From Pseudomonas sp. Irchel 3E20 (GTDB lineage: Bacteria; Pseudomonadota; Gammaproteobacteria; Pseudomonadales; Pseudomonadaceae): a DNA stretch of 64,000 nucleotides. The notes beneath the pieces were generated by a model. The model was not told where the DNA came from and did not search any database. It worked only from the letters and a program-made list of their open reading frames with translations. Below, piece by piece: positions 55,156 through 63,656 of the stretch. Both the position numbers and the translations under genes were made by a program. How positions within the stretch are numbered: position 1 is the first letter of the stretch; every line of letters starts with the position of its first letter. The stretch lies in the NCBI RefSeq assembly GCF_900187645.1, contig NZ_FYEE01000005.1, positions 1 through 64,000 on the forward strand, written 5' to 3'.

Positions 55156-55560
55156 TCAGCGGGCCCGGGAAGGTACCGAACGGGTGCGCCCGCTGCCGTC
55201 GATGGCGACGAACACGAACACCGCTTCGGTGACTTTGCGCCATTCGCTGGACAGCGGATCGTCGCTCCACACCTCGACCATCATCTGGATCGAGCTGCGG
55301 CCGATTTCCAGGGCCTGGGTATAAAAGGACAACTGCGCGCCCACCGCCACCGGCACCAGGAATGCCATGCGGTCGATGGCCACGGTCGCCACGCGCCCGC
55401 CTGCCACCTTGCTGGCCATCGCCGTGCCGGCGAGGTCCATCTGCGCCACCAGCCAACCGCCGAAAATATCGCCAAAACCGTTGGTTTCACGGGGCAGGGC
55501 GGTGATTTGCAAGGCCAGGTCGCCTTGGGGGATTGGATCTTCTTGTTCGAGCTCTATCAT
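55156..55560 (-). CDS. YciA-like acyl-CoA thioesterase
   Basis: A 134-residue hotdog-fold thioesterase. NGFGDIFGGWLVAQMDLAGT at about residues 27-46 is the YciA/BACH active-site segment with catalytic Asp; ATVAIDRMAFLVPVAVG follows. YciA hydrolyses a broad range of acyl-CoAs. The length matches the family. No convincing ribosome site precedes the ATG. It lies upstream of the mutarotase gene on the same strand. Confidence 0.84.
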   Translation of the reverse strand: MIELEQEDPIPQGDLALQITALPRETNGFGDIFGGWLVAQMDLAGTAMASKVAGGRVATVAIDRMAFLVPVAVGAQLSFYTQALEIGRSSIQMMVEVWSDDPLSSEWRKVTEAVFVFVAIDGSGRTRSVPSRAR

Positions 55561-55921
55561 GCCGGAGGGCCTCTGACCCGTAATACATCAGGAGAATAGC
55601 CGTCTTCAGGAAAAACGATTCAGCCCCGAACATACTGCGTTCGTCACGTTCTTCATAAGGCGAACTAAGGAAAACTCTGCGAAACCGCCTGGCCCGGTGC
55701 CCGGGGGCGTCATTAGGCGTTTTCGCACAGCAATCCTTTGAGGTAGCAAGGCAGCGAGTATATCGGTGGATAGACCCCGCGACGACCGTCCGGTTCGCAT
55801 TTTGGCCCTCTATTACGCGGCTGTATGTGCTTTTTAGAACAATTTGCTATCGTGCCGAACCCGCCCAGGCTTCAACCAGCGTTGTTGAGCTTGCAGAACC
55901 GACTATAAGAGAAGCCTTGCC
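55561..55921. other. 361-bp gap with a structured inverted repeat
   Basis: No gene seen. TGCGAAACCGCCT (55678-55690) and AGGCGTTTTCGCA (55715-55727) pair over 13 positions with one mismatch; inside lies a smaller CCCGG/CCGGG stem. The stretch before 55922 (GCTTTTTAGAACAATTTGCTAT) is AT-richer and may hold the transporter promoter. No clear ribosome site other than AGAGAAG before the ATG. Confidence 0.45.
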
Positions 55922-57220
55922 ATGACCAGCGTGCCCTCCAGCACTGCACAGCCTGTGCAGCCCGCCCGTCCCTTGACGCGCAACGATTACAAGACTTTGT
56001 CCCTGTCCGCCCTGGGCGGTGCGCTGGAGTTCTACGACTTCATCATCTTCGTGTTTTTCGCCACGGTGGTGGGCAAGCTGTTCTTCCCCGCGGACATGCC
56101 CGAATGGCTGCGCCTGATGCAGACCTTCGGCATCTTCGCCGCCGGTTACCTGGCGCGGCCCCTGGGCGGCATCGTCATGGCGCACTTCGGCGACCTGCTG
56201 GGGCGCAAGAAGATGTTCACCCTGAGCATCTTCATGATGGCCGTGCCGACCCTGATTATGGGTTTGCTGCCCACCTACGCGCAGATCGGCATGTGGGCGC
56301 CGATCCTGCTGCTGGTAATGCGCGTGATCCAGGGCGCGGCCATTGGCGGCGAAGTGCCAGGGGCCTGGGTGTTCGTGTCCGAACACGTGCCACAGCGCCA
56401 TGTCGGCTACGCCTGCGGCACCCTGACGTCGGGGCTGACGGCGGGGATCCTGCTGGGCTCGCTGATGGCCACGGCGATCAACAGCCTCTATACCCCCGAG
56501 GAAGTCGCCGCCTACGCCTGGCGGATTCCGTTCCTGATGGGCGGCGTGTTCGGCCTGTTTTCCGTGTACCTACGCCGCTGGCTGCACGAAACCCCGGTGT
56601 TCGCCGAGCTGCAACTGCGCAAGGCCCTGGCCGAAGAAGTGCCGCTGCGGGCGGTATTGCGTGACCATCGCGGTGCCATCGTCATTTCGATGCTGCTGAC
56701 CTGGCTGCTGTCGGCCGGGATCATCGTCGTGATCCTGATGACGCCCACCGTGTTGCAAACCGTCTACCACTTCGCGCCCACCACCGCGTTGCAGGCCAAC
56801 AGCCTGGCCATCGTGTTCCTGAGCCTGGGCTGCATCGCCGCCGGCGCGCTGGCGGACCGCTTTGGCGCCGGGCGGGTGTTCGTGGTGGGCAGCGGTTTGC
56901 TGTTGCTCAGTTCCTGGACCTTCTACCACAGCCTGTTCAACCACCCGGACTGGCTGTTCCCGCTGTATTCGCTCACCGGCCTGTTGGTGGGCACCATCGG
57001 CGCCGTGCCCTATGTGATGGTCAAGGCGTTCCCGGCGGTGGTGCGCTTTAGCGGGTTATCGTTCTCCTATAACCTGGCCTACGCGATCTTCGGTGGCTTG
57101 ACCCCGATGGTGGTGACCCTGCTGCTCAAGGAAAGCCCGATGGGCCCGGCCTATTACGTGGCAATCATCTGTGGCGTGGGGATGCTGGTGGGTGCGTACC
57201 TGTGGAAGCAGGGGCGCTAG
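55922..57220 (+). CDS. MHS-family MFS metabolite:proton symporter
   Basis: A 432-residue inner-membrane transporter with 12 hydrophobic segments. GALEFYDFIIFVFFATVVGK in TM1 and MAHFGDLLGRKKMFTLSIFM after TM2 are MHS-family hallmarks (the second is MFS motif A). IQGAAIGGEVPGAWVFVSEH is the family's TM4-5 region. Relatives carry dicarboxylates, citrate, proline/betaine or shikimate; the substrate cannot be told here. It stands alone; REP elements follow. Confidence 0.84.
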   Translation: MTSVPSSTAQPVQPARPLTRNDYKTLSLSALGGALEFYDFIIFVFFATVVGKLFFPADMPEWLRLMQTFGIFAAGYLARPLGGIVMAHFGDLLGRKKMFTLSIFMMAVPTLIMGLLPTYAQIGMWAPILLLVMRVIQGAAIGGEVPGAWVFVSEHVPQRHVGYACGTLTSGLTAGILLGSLMATAINSLYTPEEVAAYAWRIPFLMGGVFGLFSVYLRRWLHETPVFAELQLRKALAEEVPLRAVLRDHRGAIVISMLLTWLLSAGIIVVILMTPTVLQTVYHFAPTTALQANSLAIVFLSLGCIAAGALADRFGAGRVFVVGSGLLLLSSWTFYHSLFNHPDWLFPLYSLTGLLVGTIGAVPYVMVKAFPAVVRFSGLSFSYNLAYAIFGGLTPMVVTLLLKESPMGPAYYVAIICGVGMLVGAYLWKQGR

Positions 57221-57230
57221 CAGTGAGGGC

Positions 57231-57292
57231 TTATCGCGGGCGGGCCCGCTCCCACACAGGCCTGCGTTGAACCTGCGGGCTTGCCCGCGATG
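57231..57292. repeat. REP pair upstream of pstS
   Basis: ATCGCGGGCGGGCCCGCTCC and GCGGGCTTGCCCGCGAT lie about 35 bases apart in inverted order, related to the main REP family. They sit just after the transporter stop, 40 bases before the Pho box. Confidence 0.75.
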
Positions 57293-57331
57293 AACGATGC
57301 CTCGGTAGCCGGCCCCTAGCCAGATAATGGC

Positions 57332-57349
57332 CTTTCATCTAATTGTCAT
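57332..57349 (+). promoter_or_regulatory. Pho box of pstS
   Basis: CTTTCATCTAATTGTCAT consists of two 7-bp PhoB half-sites, CTTTCAT and TTGTCAT, 11 bp apart. It is 77 bases before the pstS ATG, in the usual place of the -35 region; CATAGA about 10 bases downstream is a possible -10. PhoB activation under phosphate starvation is expected. Confidence 0.85.
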
Positions 57350-57426
57350 ATTCCAGCCATAGAGTGTTCACACGGCCTGCTGATACTTGGCCCCGAATAA
57401 CACACCCTATCTGCTAGGAGTAAGGC

Positions 57427-58401
57427 ATGAAACTGAAGCGTTTGATGGCGGCAATGACGTTTGTCGCTGCTGGCGTAGCGACTGCCAATGCGGTTGCCGC
57501 TGTTGACCCTGCTATCCCGAGCTACACCAAGACCACTGGTGTGTCGGGCAACCTGTCCAGCGTCGGTTCCGATACCCTGGCCAACCTCATGACGTTGTGG
57601 GCCGAGCATTACAAAAAAGAATATCCGAACGTCAACATCCAGATTCAAGCCGCTGGCTCCGCCACCGCGCCACCTGCGCTGACCGAAGGCACCTCTAACC
57701 TGGGCCCGATGAGCCGCAAGATGAAGGACACCGAACTGGCGGCCTTCGAGCAGAAGTACGGCTACAAGCCGACCGCCATCCCGGTGGCAGTGGATGCCCT
57801 GGCCGTGTTCGTGCACAAGGACAACCCGATCAAGCACCTGACCATGGAACAGGTCGATGCAATCTTCTCCTCCACTCGCCTGTGCGGCGCCAAGGCTGAC
57901 GTGAAAACCTGGGGCGACCTGGGCGTGACCGGCGACCTGGCCAACAAGCCAGTGCAACTGTTCGGCCGTAACTCGGTATCCGGCACCTACGGCTACTTCA
58001 AAGAAGAAGCCCTGTGCAAAGGCGACTACAAGCCCAACGTCAACGAGCAACCAGGCTCGGCGTCGGTTGTGCAGTCGATCAGCTCTTCGCTCAACGGCAT
58101 CGGTTACTCGGGCATCGGCTACAAGACCGCCAGTGTGAAAACCGTGGCCCTGGCCAAGAAGGGCGGCACTGACTTCATCGAAGACACCGAAGAAAACGCC
58201 CTGAACGGCAAGTACCCGCTGTCGCGCTTCCTCTACGTGTACATCAACAAAGCCCCGAACAAGCCTCTGGCTCCGCTGGAAGCCGAGTTCGTGAAACTGG
58301 TGCTGTCCAAGCAGGGCCAGGAAGTTGTGGTCAAAGACGGCTACATCCCGCTGCCAGCCAAAGTCGCCGCCAAGGCACTGGCTGACCTGGGTCTGAAATA
58401 A
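57427..58401 (+). CDS. pstS: PstS, periplasmic phosphate-binding protein
   Basis: A 324-residue periplasmic protein with a signal peptide at about 1-24 ([16 protein letters not shown]). It binds phosphate for the PstCAB transporter; [36 protein letters not shown] and [14 protein letters not shown] carry the phosphate-binding Ser/Thr/Arg residues of the Pseudomonas-type PstS. Its own Pho box precedes it and an intrinsic terminator follows, so most transcripts stop before pstC. TAGGAG lies just before the ATG. Confidence 0.95.
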   Translation: MKLKRLMAAMTFVAAGVATANAVAAVDPAIPSYTKTTGVSGNLSSVGSDTLANLMTLWAEHYKKEYPNVNIQIQAAGSATAPPALTEGTSNLGPMSRKMKDTELAAFEQKYGYKPTAIPVAVDALAVFVHKDNPIKHLTMEQVDAIFSSTRLCGAKADVKTWGDLGVTGDLANKPVQLFGRNSVSGTYGYFKEEALCKGDYKPNVNEQPGSASVVQSISSSLNGIGYSGIGYKTASVKTVALAKKGGTDFIEDTEENALNGKYPLSRFLYVYINKAPNKPLAPLEAEFVKLVLSKQGQEVVVKDGYIPLPAKVAAKALADLGLK

Positions 58402-58423
58402 GGCGCATAAGCCTGCATTACCC

Positions 58424-58470
58424 GGTGTAGCGCCGGGCCCACCCAGGCCCGCCTACACCCTTCAATTTTT
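58424..58470 (+). terminator. Intrinsic terminator of pstS
   Basis: GGTGTAG pairs with CTACACC and, inside, CGGGCC with GGCCCG (a small bulge between). AATTTTT follows at 58464-58470. It separates the abundant pstS transcript from pstCAB. Confidence 0.75.
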
Positions 58471-58518
58471 CGGTCCGCTGCCAGTACCCACGGGCGGCGG
58501 ATTTGTTGCGTCACTGCA

Positions 58519-58536
58519 TTGTCATCTTTCTGTCAT
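58519..58536 (+). promoter_or_regulatory. Pho box of pstCAB
   Basis: TTGTCATCTTTCTGTCAT holds two near-perfect PhoB half-sites 11 bp apart, ending only 22 bases before the likely pstC ATG. A transcript starting at the usual distance would have almost no leader. This second box gives pstCAB its own PhoB-controlled promoter. Confidence 0.85.
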
Positions 58537-58558
58537 ACAGGATCGCTAGGGTGTGCGC

Positions 58559-60844
58559 ATGAATGATCTGGCCAATTCCCCCATGACTACGACTTCTCCT
58601 CCCAAGCGAATTGATTTCAATACGCCTGAGCTGCAACGCAAGCGCCGCATCCGCGCGTTTAAAGATCGCCTGACCCGCTGGTACGTCCTGGTGGGCGGGC
58701 TGGCCGTTCTCGCGGCTATCACCTTGATTTTCTTCTTCCTCGGCTACGTGGTGATGCCGCTGTTCCAGGGCGCCGATCTGACCGCCAAGGACCCGCTCGC
58801 CCCGGCCTGGATGCAGGACGCCGGCAAGCCCCTGATGATCTCGCTCGAAGAGCAGAACCAGGTTGCCATGCGGGTTTCCGACAAGGGCCAGGCCCTGTTT
58901 TTTGACCTCGACAGCGGTGCCGAACTGAGCCGCGTAAGCCTGCCGATCCCGGCCGGTGCCAGCGTCTCGTCCATCGGCGAAGACCAGCCTGGCAGCCCGC
59001 TGGTGGTGGTCGGCCTGTCCAACGGCCAGGCGCTGGTGTTCCGCCACACCTACAAGGTCACCTACCCGGACAGCAAAAAAACCATCTCGCCCGCCATTGA
59101 GTACCCTTACGGCGAAGCGCCGATTGCCCTCGATGAGCAAGGCCGCAGCCTGGAGCACGTGAGCCTCAATGCCACCGACACCACCCTGGTGCTCGCCGGC
59201 TCCACCGGTTCGCAGTTGCATGTGCTGTCGCTGACCAGCGAAGAAAACATGATGACCGGCGAAGTCACCAGCGAGCAGGCGCGCATCGACCTGCCGCAGA
59301 TGACCGAGCCGGTCAAAGCCATCTTCATCGACCCGCGCCAGCAATGGCTGTACGTGGTCAATGGCCGCGCCCAGGCCGACGTGTTCAGCCTGCGCGACAA
59401 GAGCCTCAACGGCCGCTACAAACTGCTTGAGGACGGCGAGGCGCACGTCACCGCCAGCACCCAACTGGTGGGCGGCATCTCGCTGATCGTCGGCGACTCC
59501 AAGGGCGGCCTGGCCCAGTGGTTCATGGCCCGCGACCCGGACGGCGAACAGCGCCTCAAGCAGATCCGCACCTTCCAGATGGGCACCGCGCCTATCCTCG
59601 AAATCACCGCCGAAGAGCGCCGCAAGGGCTTTGTCGCCCTGGACGCCGCTGGCAAGCTCGGCGTGTTCCACAGCACCGCGCACCGCACCTTGCTGGTGGA
59701 CCAAGTGGTCGACGGCGCCGGGATTTTCGGCCTGTCGCCACGGGCCAACCGCGTGATCGTCGAAGCGGGCGGCAAGCTGCAACCGTTGCTGCTGGACAAC
59801 CCGCACCCGGAAGTGTCCTGGAGCGCGCTGTGGAGCAAGGTCTGGTACGAGAACTACGACGAGCCCAAGTACGTCTGGCAATCGACCGCCGCCAACACCG
59901 ATTTCGAGCCCAAGCTGAGCCTCTCGCCGCTGACCTTCGGCACGCTCAAGGCCGCGTTCTACGCGATGCTGCTGGCCGCGCCGCTGGCGATTGCCGCCGC
60001 AATCTACACCGCCTACTTCATGGCCCCGGGCATGCGCCGCAAGGTCAAACCCGTGATCGAGCTGATGGAAGCCATGCCCACGGTGATCCTCGGCTTCTTC
60101 GCCGGCCTGTTCCTGGCGCCGTATGTCGAAGGGCACTTGCCGGGCATTTTCAGCCTGCTGATGCTGCTGCCGATCGGCATCCTGGTCGCCGGTTTCACCT
60201 TCAGCCGCCTGCCCGAATCGATCCGCCTGAAGGTCCCGGAAGGCTGGGAAAGCGCATTGCTGATCCCGGTGATCCTGTTCGTCGGCTGGCTGTCGCTGTA
60301 CATGAGCCCGTTTATGGAGAACTGGTTCTTCGGCGGTGACATGCGCATGTGGATCTCCCACGACCTGGGCATCACCTACGACCAGCGCAACGCTCTGGTG
60401 GTGGGCCTGGCCATGGGCTTTGCGGTGATCCCCAACATCTATTCCATCGCCGAAGACGCCGTGTTCAGCGTGCCGCGCGGCCTGACCCTGGGCTCGCTGG
60501 CCCTGGGCGCCACGCCGTGGCAGACCATGACCCGCGTGGTGATCCTCACCGCCAGCCCGGGGATTTTCTCGGCGCTGATGATCGGCATGGGCCGCGCGGT
60601 CGGGGAAACCATGATCGTGCTGATGGCCACGGGCAACACCCCGGTCATGGAAATGAACCTGTTCGAAGGCCTGCGCACCCTGGCCGCCAACGTCGCGGTG
60701 GAAATGCCCGAATCGGAAGTCGGCGGCAGCCACTACCGCGTGCTCTTCCTCTCGGCGCTGGTGCTGCTGCTGTTCACCTTCGTCATGAACACCCTCGCCG
60801 AACTGATTCGTCAGCGTCTGCGCAAGAAATATTCGTCGCTTTAA
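58559..60844 (+). CDS. pstC: PstC, phosphate ABC transporter permease (long Pseudomonas form)
   Basis: A 761-residue inner-membrane permease, over twice the length of E. coli PstC. After one membrane helix at about 45-70 (LVGGLAVLAAITLIFFFLGY) comes a periplasmic domain of some 380 residues, beta-rich in appearance. The usual permease core starts near residue 460 (LKAAFYAMLLAAPLAIAAAI) and ends in the ABC-permease loop ALGATPWQTMTRVVILTASP with EAA-type pattern. The start could be 58559 or 58583 (MTTTSPPKRIDF); the very close Pho box argues for the second if transcription starts near 58556. pstA follows after 15 bases. Confidence 0.9.
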   Translation: MNDLANSPMTTTSPPKRIDFNTPELQRKRRIRAFKDRLTRWYVLVGGLAVLAAITLIFFFLGYVVMPLFQGADLTAKDPLAPAWMQDAGKPLMISLEEQNQVAMRVSDKGQALFFDLDSGAELSRVSLPIPAGASVSSIGEDQPGSPLVVVGLSNGQALVFRHTYKVTYPDSKKTISPAIEYPYGEAPIALDEQGRSLEHVSLNATDTTLVLAGSTGSQLHVLSLTSEENMMTGEVTSEQARIDLPQMTEPVKAIFIDPRQQWLYVVNGRAQADVFSLRDKSLNGRYKLLEDGEAHVTASTQLVGGISLIVGDSKGGLAQWFMARDPDGEQRLKQIRTFQMGTAPILEITAEERRKGFVALDAAGKLGVFHSTAHRTLLVDQVVDGAGIFGLSPRANRVIVEAGGKLQPLLLDNPHPEVSWSALWSKVWYENYDEPKYVWQSTAANTDFEPKLSLSPLTFGTLKAAFYAMLLAAPLAIAAAIYTAYFMAPGMRRKVKPVIELMEAMPTVILGFFAGLFLAPYVEGHLPGIFSLLMLLPIGILVAGFTFSRLPESIRLKVPEGWESALLIPVILFVGWLSLYMSPFMENWFFGGDMRMWISHDLGITYDQRNALVVGLAMGFAVIPNIYSIAEDAVFSVPRGLTLGSLALGATPWQTMTRVVILTASPGIFSALMIGMGRAVGETMIVLMATGNTPVMEMNLFEGLRTLAANVAVEMPESEVGGSHYRVLFLSALVLLLFTFVMNTLAELIRQRLRKKYSSL

Positions 60845-60859
60845 CAAAGGTAGAAGTCT

Positions 60860-62530
60860 GTGAAACAGAACTCCCTGAAAGGTTGGTTCAAGAGCGGCGC
60901 CCCAGGCGTCTGGATCAGCGGTGGCGCGGTTTCCATCGCGGTCATCATGACCATCGGCCTGCTGGCGGTCATCGCGGTGCGCGGCCTGGGCCATTTTTGG
61001 CCGGCCGACCTGGTCCACGCCAACTACGACGTACCGGGCCAGGCCAATCACCTGATCGTCGGTGAAGTGGTGCAGAAGGAAGAAGTGCCACGCGCCCGTC
61101 TCAAGAGCGCCGGCCTGCCGGTGCCCGATGACGGCCCGGAATTCATGACCCGCGAGCTGATTAAAGTCGGCAACCGCGACATCAACGGCACGGACTTCAC
61201 CTGGATCGTCGGCGATTGGCTGACCAACCAGACCACCCCGCGCGAGCTGATGGCGCTGGAGCGCCGCGAGTGGGGCAACTTCTATGGCTACCTGGTCAAC
61301 GTCAAGGAGGCCGGCAAGGTGGTAGCCGAAGGCGAAGCAGCCTGGCCCGAACTGCAAGCACGCATCGAGCGCGTGAGCAACCTGGCCGCCCAGCTCAAGA
61401 CCCTGGAAAAATCCGATATCGGCGCCATCAACGCCGGCCTTGAGCGGGTGCGCCTGCACGGCCGCAAACTGGAACTGGCCGGCACCCTCGACGCCGCCGC
61501 CCAGGCTGATATGGACGCCGACCGCGCCGAACTGAACAACCGCTACCAGGCCATCGAGGCACAACTGGCCGACCTGCACGCCCAGTTCAACCGCGACAGC
61601 CTCACCGCCCGCGACGCCAACGGCAAAGAAATCGAGATCGACATCGGCAAAGTGGTGCACGCCTACCAGCCGAACGCCATGGGCACCTTCACCAAAATTG
61701 GCTTCTACTTCAGCAAGGTCTGGGAGTTCCTCAGCGACGACCCCCGTGAAGCCAACACCGAAGGCGGGATCTTCCCGGCGATTTTCGGCACCGTGATGAT
61801 GACCCTCATCATGGCCATGATCGTCACCCCGTTCGGCGTGCTGGCGGCGGTGTACCTGCGTGAATATGCCCGCCAGGGCACCATGACCCGGTTGATCCGC
61901 ATTGCGGTGAACAACCTGGCGGGCGTCCCGGCCATCGTCTACGGGGTATTCGGCCTGGGCTTCTTCGTCTATGTGCTGGGTGGCTCGGTGGACCGTTTGT
62001 TCTTCCCCGAAGCCTTGCCAGCACCGACCTTCGGCACCCCGGGCCTGCTCTGGGCGTCCCTGACCCTGGCGCTGCTGGCGGTGCCGGTGGTGATCGTGGC
62101 CACCGAAGAAGGCCTGGCGCGCATCCCGCGCACCGTGCGCGAAGGCTCCCTGGCCCTCGGCGCGACCAAGGCCGAGACCCTGTGGAAGATCGTGCTGCCC
62201 ATGGCCAGCCCGGCGATGATGACCGGCATGATCCTCGCCGTGGCCCGCGCCGCGGGCGAAGTGGCGCCGCTGATGCTGGTGGGCGTGGTCAAGTTGGCGC
62301 CGTCGCTGCCCCTGGACGGCAACTACCCGTACCTGCACTTGGACCAGAAGATCATGCACCTGGGCTTCCACATCTATGACGTCGGCTTCCAGAGCCCCAA
62401 CGTCGAGGCCGCGCGGCCGCTGGTGTACGCCACGGCGCTGTTGCTGGTACTGGTGATTGCCACACTTAACCTGTCAGCGGTGTGGATCCGTAACCACCTG
62501 CGCGAAAAATACAAAGCGTTGGACAGCTGA
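60860..62530 (+). CDS. pstA: PstA, phosphate ABC transporter permease (long form)
   Basis: A 556-residue permease, against about 300 for E. coli PstA. TM1 is at about residues 22-45. A periplasmic region of about 230 residues with a helical, coiled-coil-like stretch (about 145-250; DUF3333-like) precedes the ABC-permease core (GGIFPAIFGTVMMTLIMAMI, then GATKAETLWKIVLPMASPAM). GTG start with AAAGG upstream. It forms the membrane channel with PstC. A 175-base gap filled with repeats separates it from pstB. Confidence 0.91.
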   Translation: MKQNSLKGWFKSGAPGVWISGGAVSIAVIMTIGLLAVIAVRGLGHFWPADLVHANYDVPGQANHLIVGEVVQKEEVPRARLKSAGLPVPDDGPEFMTRELIKVGNRDINGTDFTWIVGDWLTNQTTPRELMALERREWGNFYGYLVNVKEAGKVVAEGEAAWPELQARIERVSNLAAQLKTLEKSDIGAINAGLERVRLHGRKLELAGTLDAAAQADMDADRAELNNRYQAIEAQLADLHAQFNRDSLTARDANGKEIEIDIGKVVHAYQPNAMGTFTKIGFYFSKVWEFLSDDPREANTEGGIFPAIFGTVMMTLIMAMIVTPFGVLAAVYLREYARQGTMTRLIRIAVNNLAGVPAIVYGVFGLGFFVYVLGGSVDRLFFPEALPAPTFGTPGLLWASLTLALLAVPVVIVATEEGLARIPRTVREGSLALGATKAETLWKIVLPMASPAMMTGMILAVARAAGEVAPLMLVGVVKLAPSLPLDGNYPYLHLDQKIMHLGFHIYDVGFQSPNVEAARPLVYATALLLVLVIATLNLSAVWIRNHLREKYKALDS

Positions 62531-62551
62531 AGCTGTTAGCGGCAAGCGGCA

Positions 62552-62695
62552 AGCTACAAGCCGCTTTTGCTCAAACCTTGTAGCTTGCAGCTAAAAACTT
62601 GCAGCTAAAACGTACGTTTAGTCACAAGCGGCCAGCTACAAGCCGCCTTTGCTCAAATCTTGCGGCTTGCAGCTAGAAGCTTGCAGCTACAAACG
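62552..62695. repeat. Tandem 82-bp repeat of a second family between pstA and pstB
   Basis: AGCTACAAGCCGC-TTTGCTCAAA-CTTG-GCTTGCAGCTA recurs at 62552 and 62634, a period of 82 bp, with few differences. Each copy can fold, as AAGCTACAAG and CTTGTAGCTT are complementary. This family is unlike the GTGGGAG REPs and lies inside the pst operon. Confidence 0.8.
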
Positions 62696-62705
62696 GAGTG
62701 CGACC

Positions 62706-63539
62706 ATGCAACACGAAACACACAGCCACGGCATCAACATGTCGGCCCTGGGCCGCGACAAGCAGAGCCTGAACCTGGACCAGGAAACCGTGGCCATTGA
62801 AGTGCCCGGCCTGAGCCTGTTCTACGGCGAAAAACAGGCGCTGTTCGACGTCAGCATGAACATTCCCAAGCAGCGCGTGACGGCGTTTATCGGCCCGTCC
62901 GGCTGCGGCAAATCCACGTTGCTGCGCACCTTCAACCGCATGAACGATTTGGTGGACGGCTGCCGCGTCGAGGGCGCCATCAACCTGTACGGCAACAACA
63001 TCTACCGCAAGGGCGAAGACGTGGCCGAACTGCGTCGCCGCGTCGGTATGGTGTTCCAAAAGCCCAACCCGTTCCCCAAGACCATCTACGAAAACGTGGT
63101 CTACGGCTTGCGCATCCAGGGCATCAATAAAAAACGCGTGCTCGACGAAGCCGTGGAATGGGCGCTCAAGGGCGCGGCGCTGTGGGATGAGGTCAAGGAC
63201 CGTTTGCACGAATCGGCCCTGGGCCTGTCCGGCGGCCAGCAGCAACGCTTGGTGATCGCCCGCACCATCGCGGTGGAACCGGAAGTGCTGCTGCTCGACG
63301 AACCCTGCTCGGCACTCGACCCGATCTCGACCCTGAAAGTCGAAGAACTGATCTACGAGCTCAAATCCAAGTTCACCATCGTCATCGTTACCCACAACAT
63401 GCAGCAAGCGGCGCGGGTGTCCGACTACACCGCGTTCATGTACATGGGCAAACTGGTGGAATTCGGCGATACCGACACCCTGTTCACCAACCCGGCGAAA
63501 AAACAGACCGAAGACTACATCACCGGTCGCTATGGCTAG
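62706..63539 (+). CDS. pstB: PstB, phosphate ABC transporter ATPase
   Basis: A 277-residue ATPase. Walker [10 protein letters not shown] is at about residues 61-69, signature LSGGQQQR at about 176-183, Walker [13 protein letters not shown] at about 196-207 and the H-loop VTHNMQQA at about 228. It powers phosphate uptake and takes part in PhoR/PhoU signalling. The ATG at 62706 is preceded by CGGAG; the frame opens earlier (62649) but runs through the repeat. Repeats flank it on both sides. Confidence 0.95.
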   Translation: MQHETHSHGINMSALGRDKQSLNLDQETVAIEVPGLSLFYGEKQALFDVSMNIPKQRVTAFIGPSGCGKSTLLRTFNRMNDLVDGCRVEGAINLYGNNIYRKGEDVAELRRRVGMVFQKPNPFPKTIYENVVYGLRIQGINKKRVLDEAVEWALKGAALWDEVKDRLHESALGLSGGQQQRLVIARTIAVEPEVLLLDEPCSALDPISTLKVEELIYELKSKFTIVIVTHNMQQAARVSDYTAFMYMGKLVEFGDTDTLFTNPAKKQTEDYITGRYG

Positions 63540-63545
63540 TTGGGG

Positions 63546-63640
63546 GGCAGCTACGGGCCGCAAGCTTTAAGCGGCCAGTAAGCGCGGTTCAACGCAGCGC
63601 CACCGATCAACTTGCAGCTTGTAGCTTGTGACTTACAGCT
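63546..63640. repeat. Diverged copy of the pst-operon repeat between pstB and phoU
   Basis: CAGCTACGGGCCGCAAGCTT and, further on, CAACTTGCAGCTTGTAGCTT carry the same words as the pstA-pstB repeat, in partly inverted order. It fills the 117-base gap. Confidence 0.65.
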
Positions 63641-63656
63641 TTTGCGGAGCAAAACC

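Noticed and set aside
58511..62371. Minus-strand open frame of 1286 codons across pstC and pstA
   Set aside because: High GC at third positions keeps the opposite strand open. The protein is His/Gln/Gly-rich without domains, and pstC and pstA are certain.
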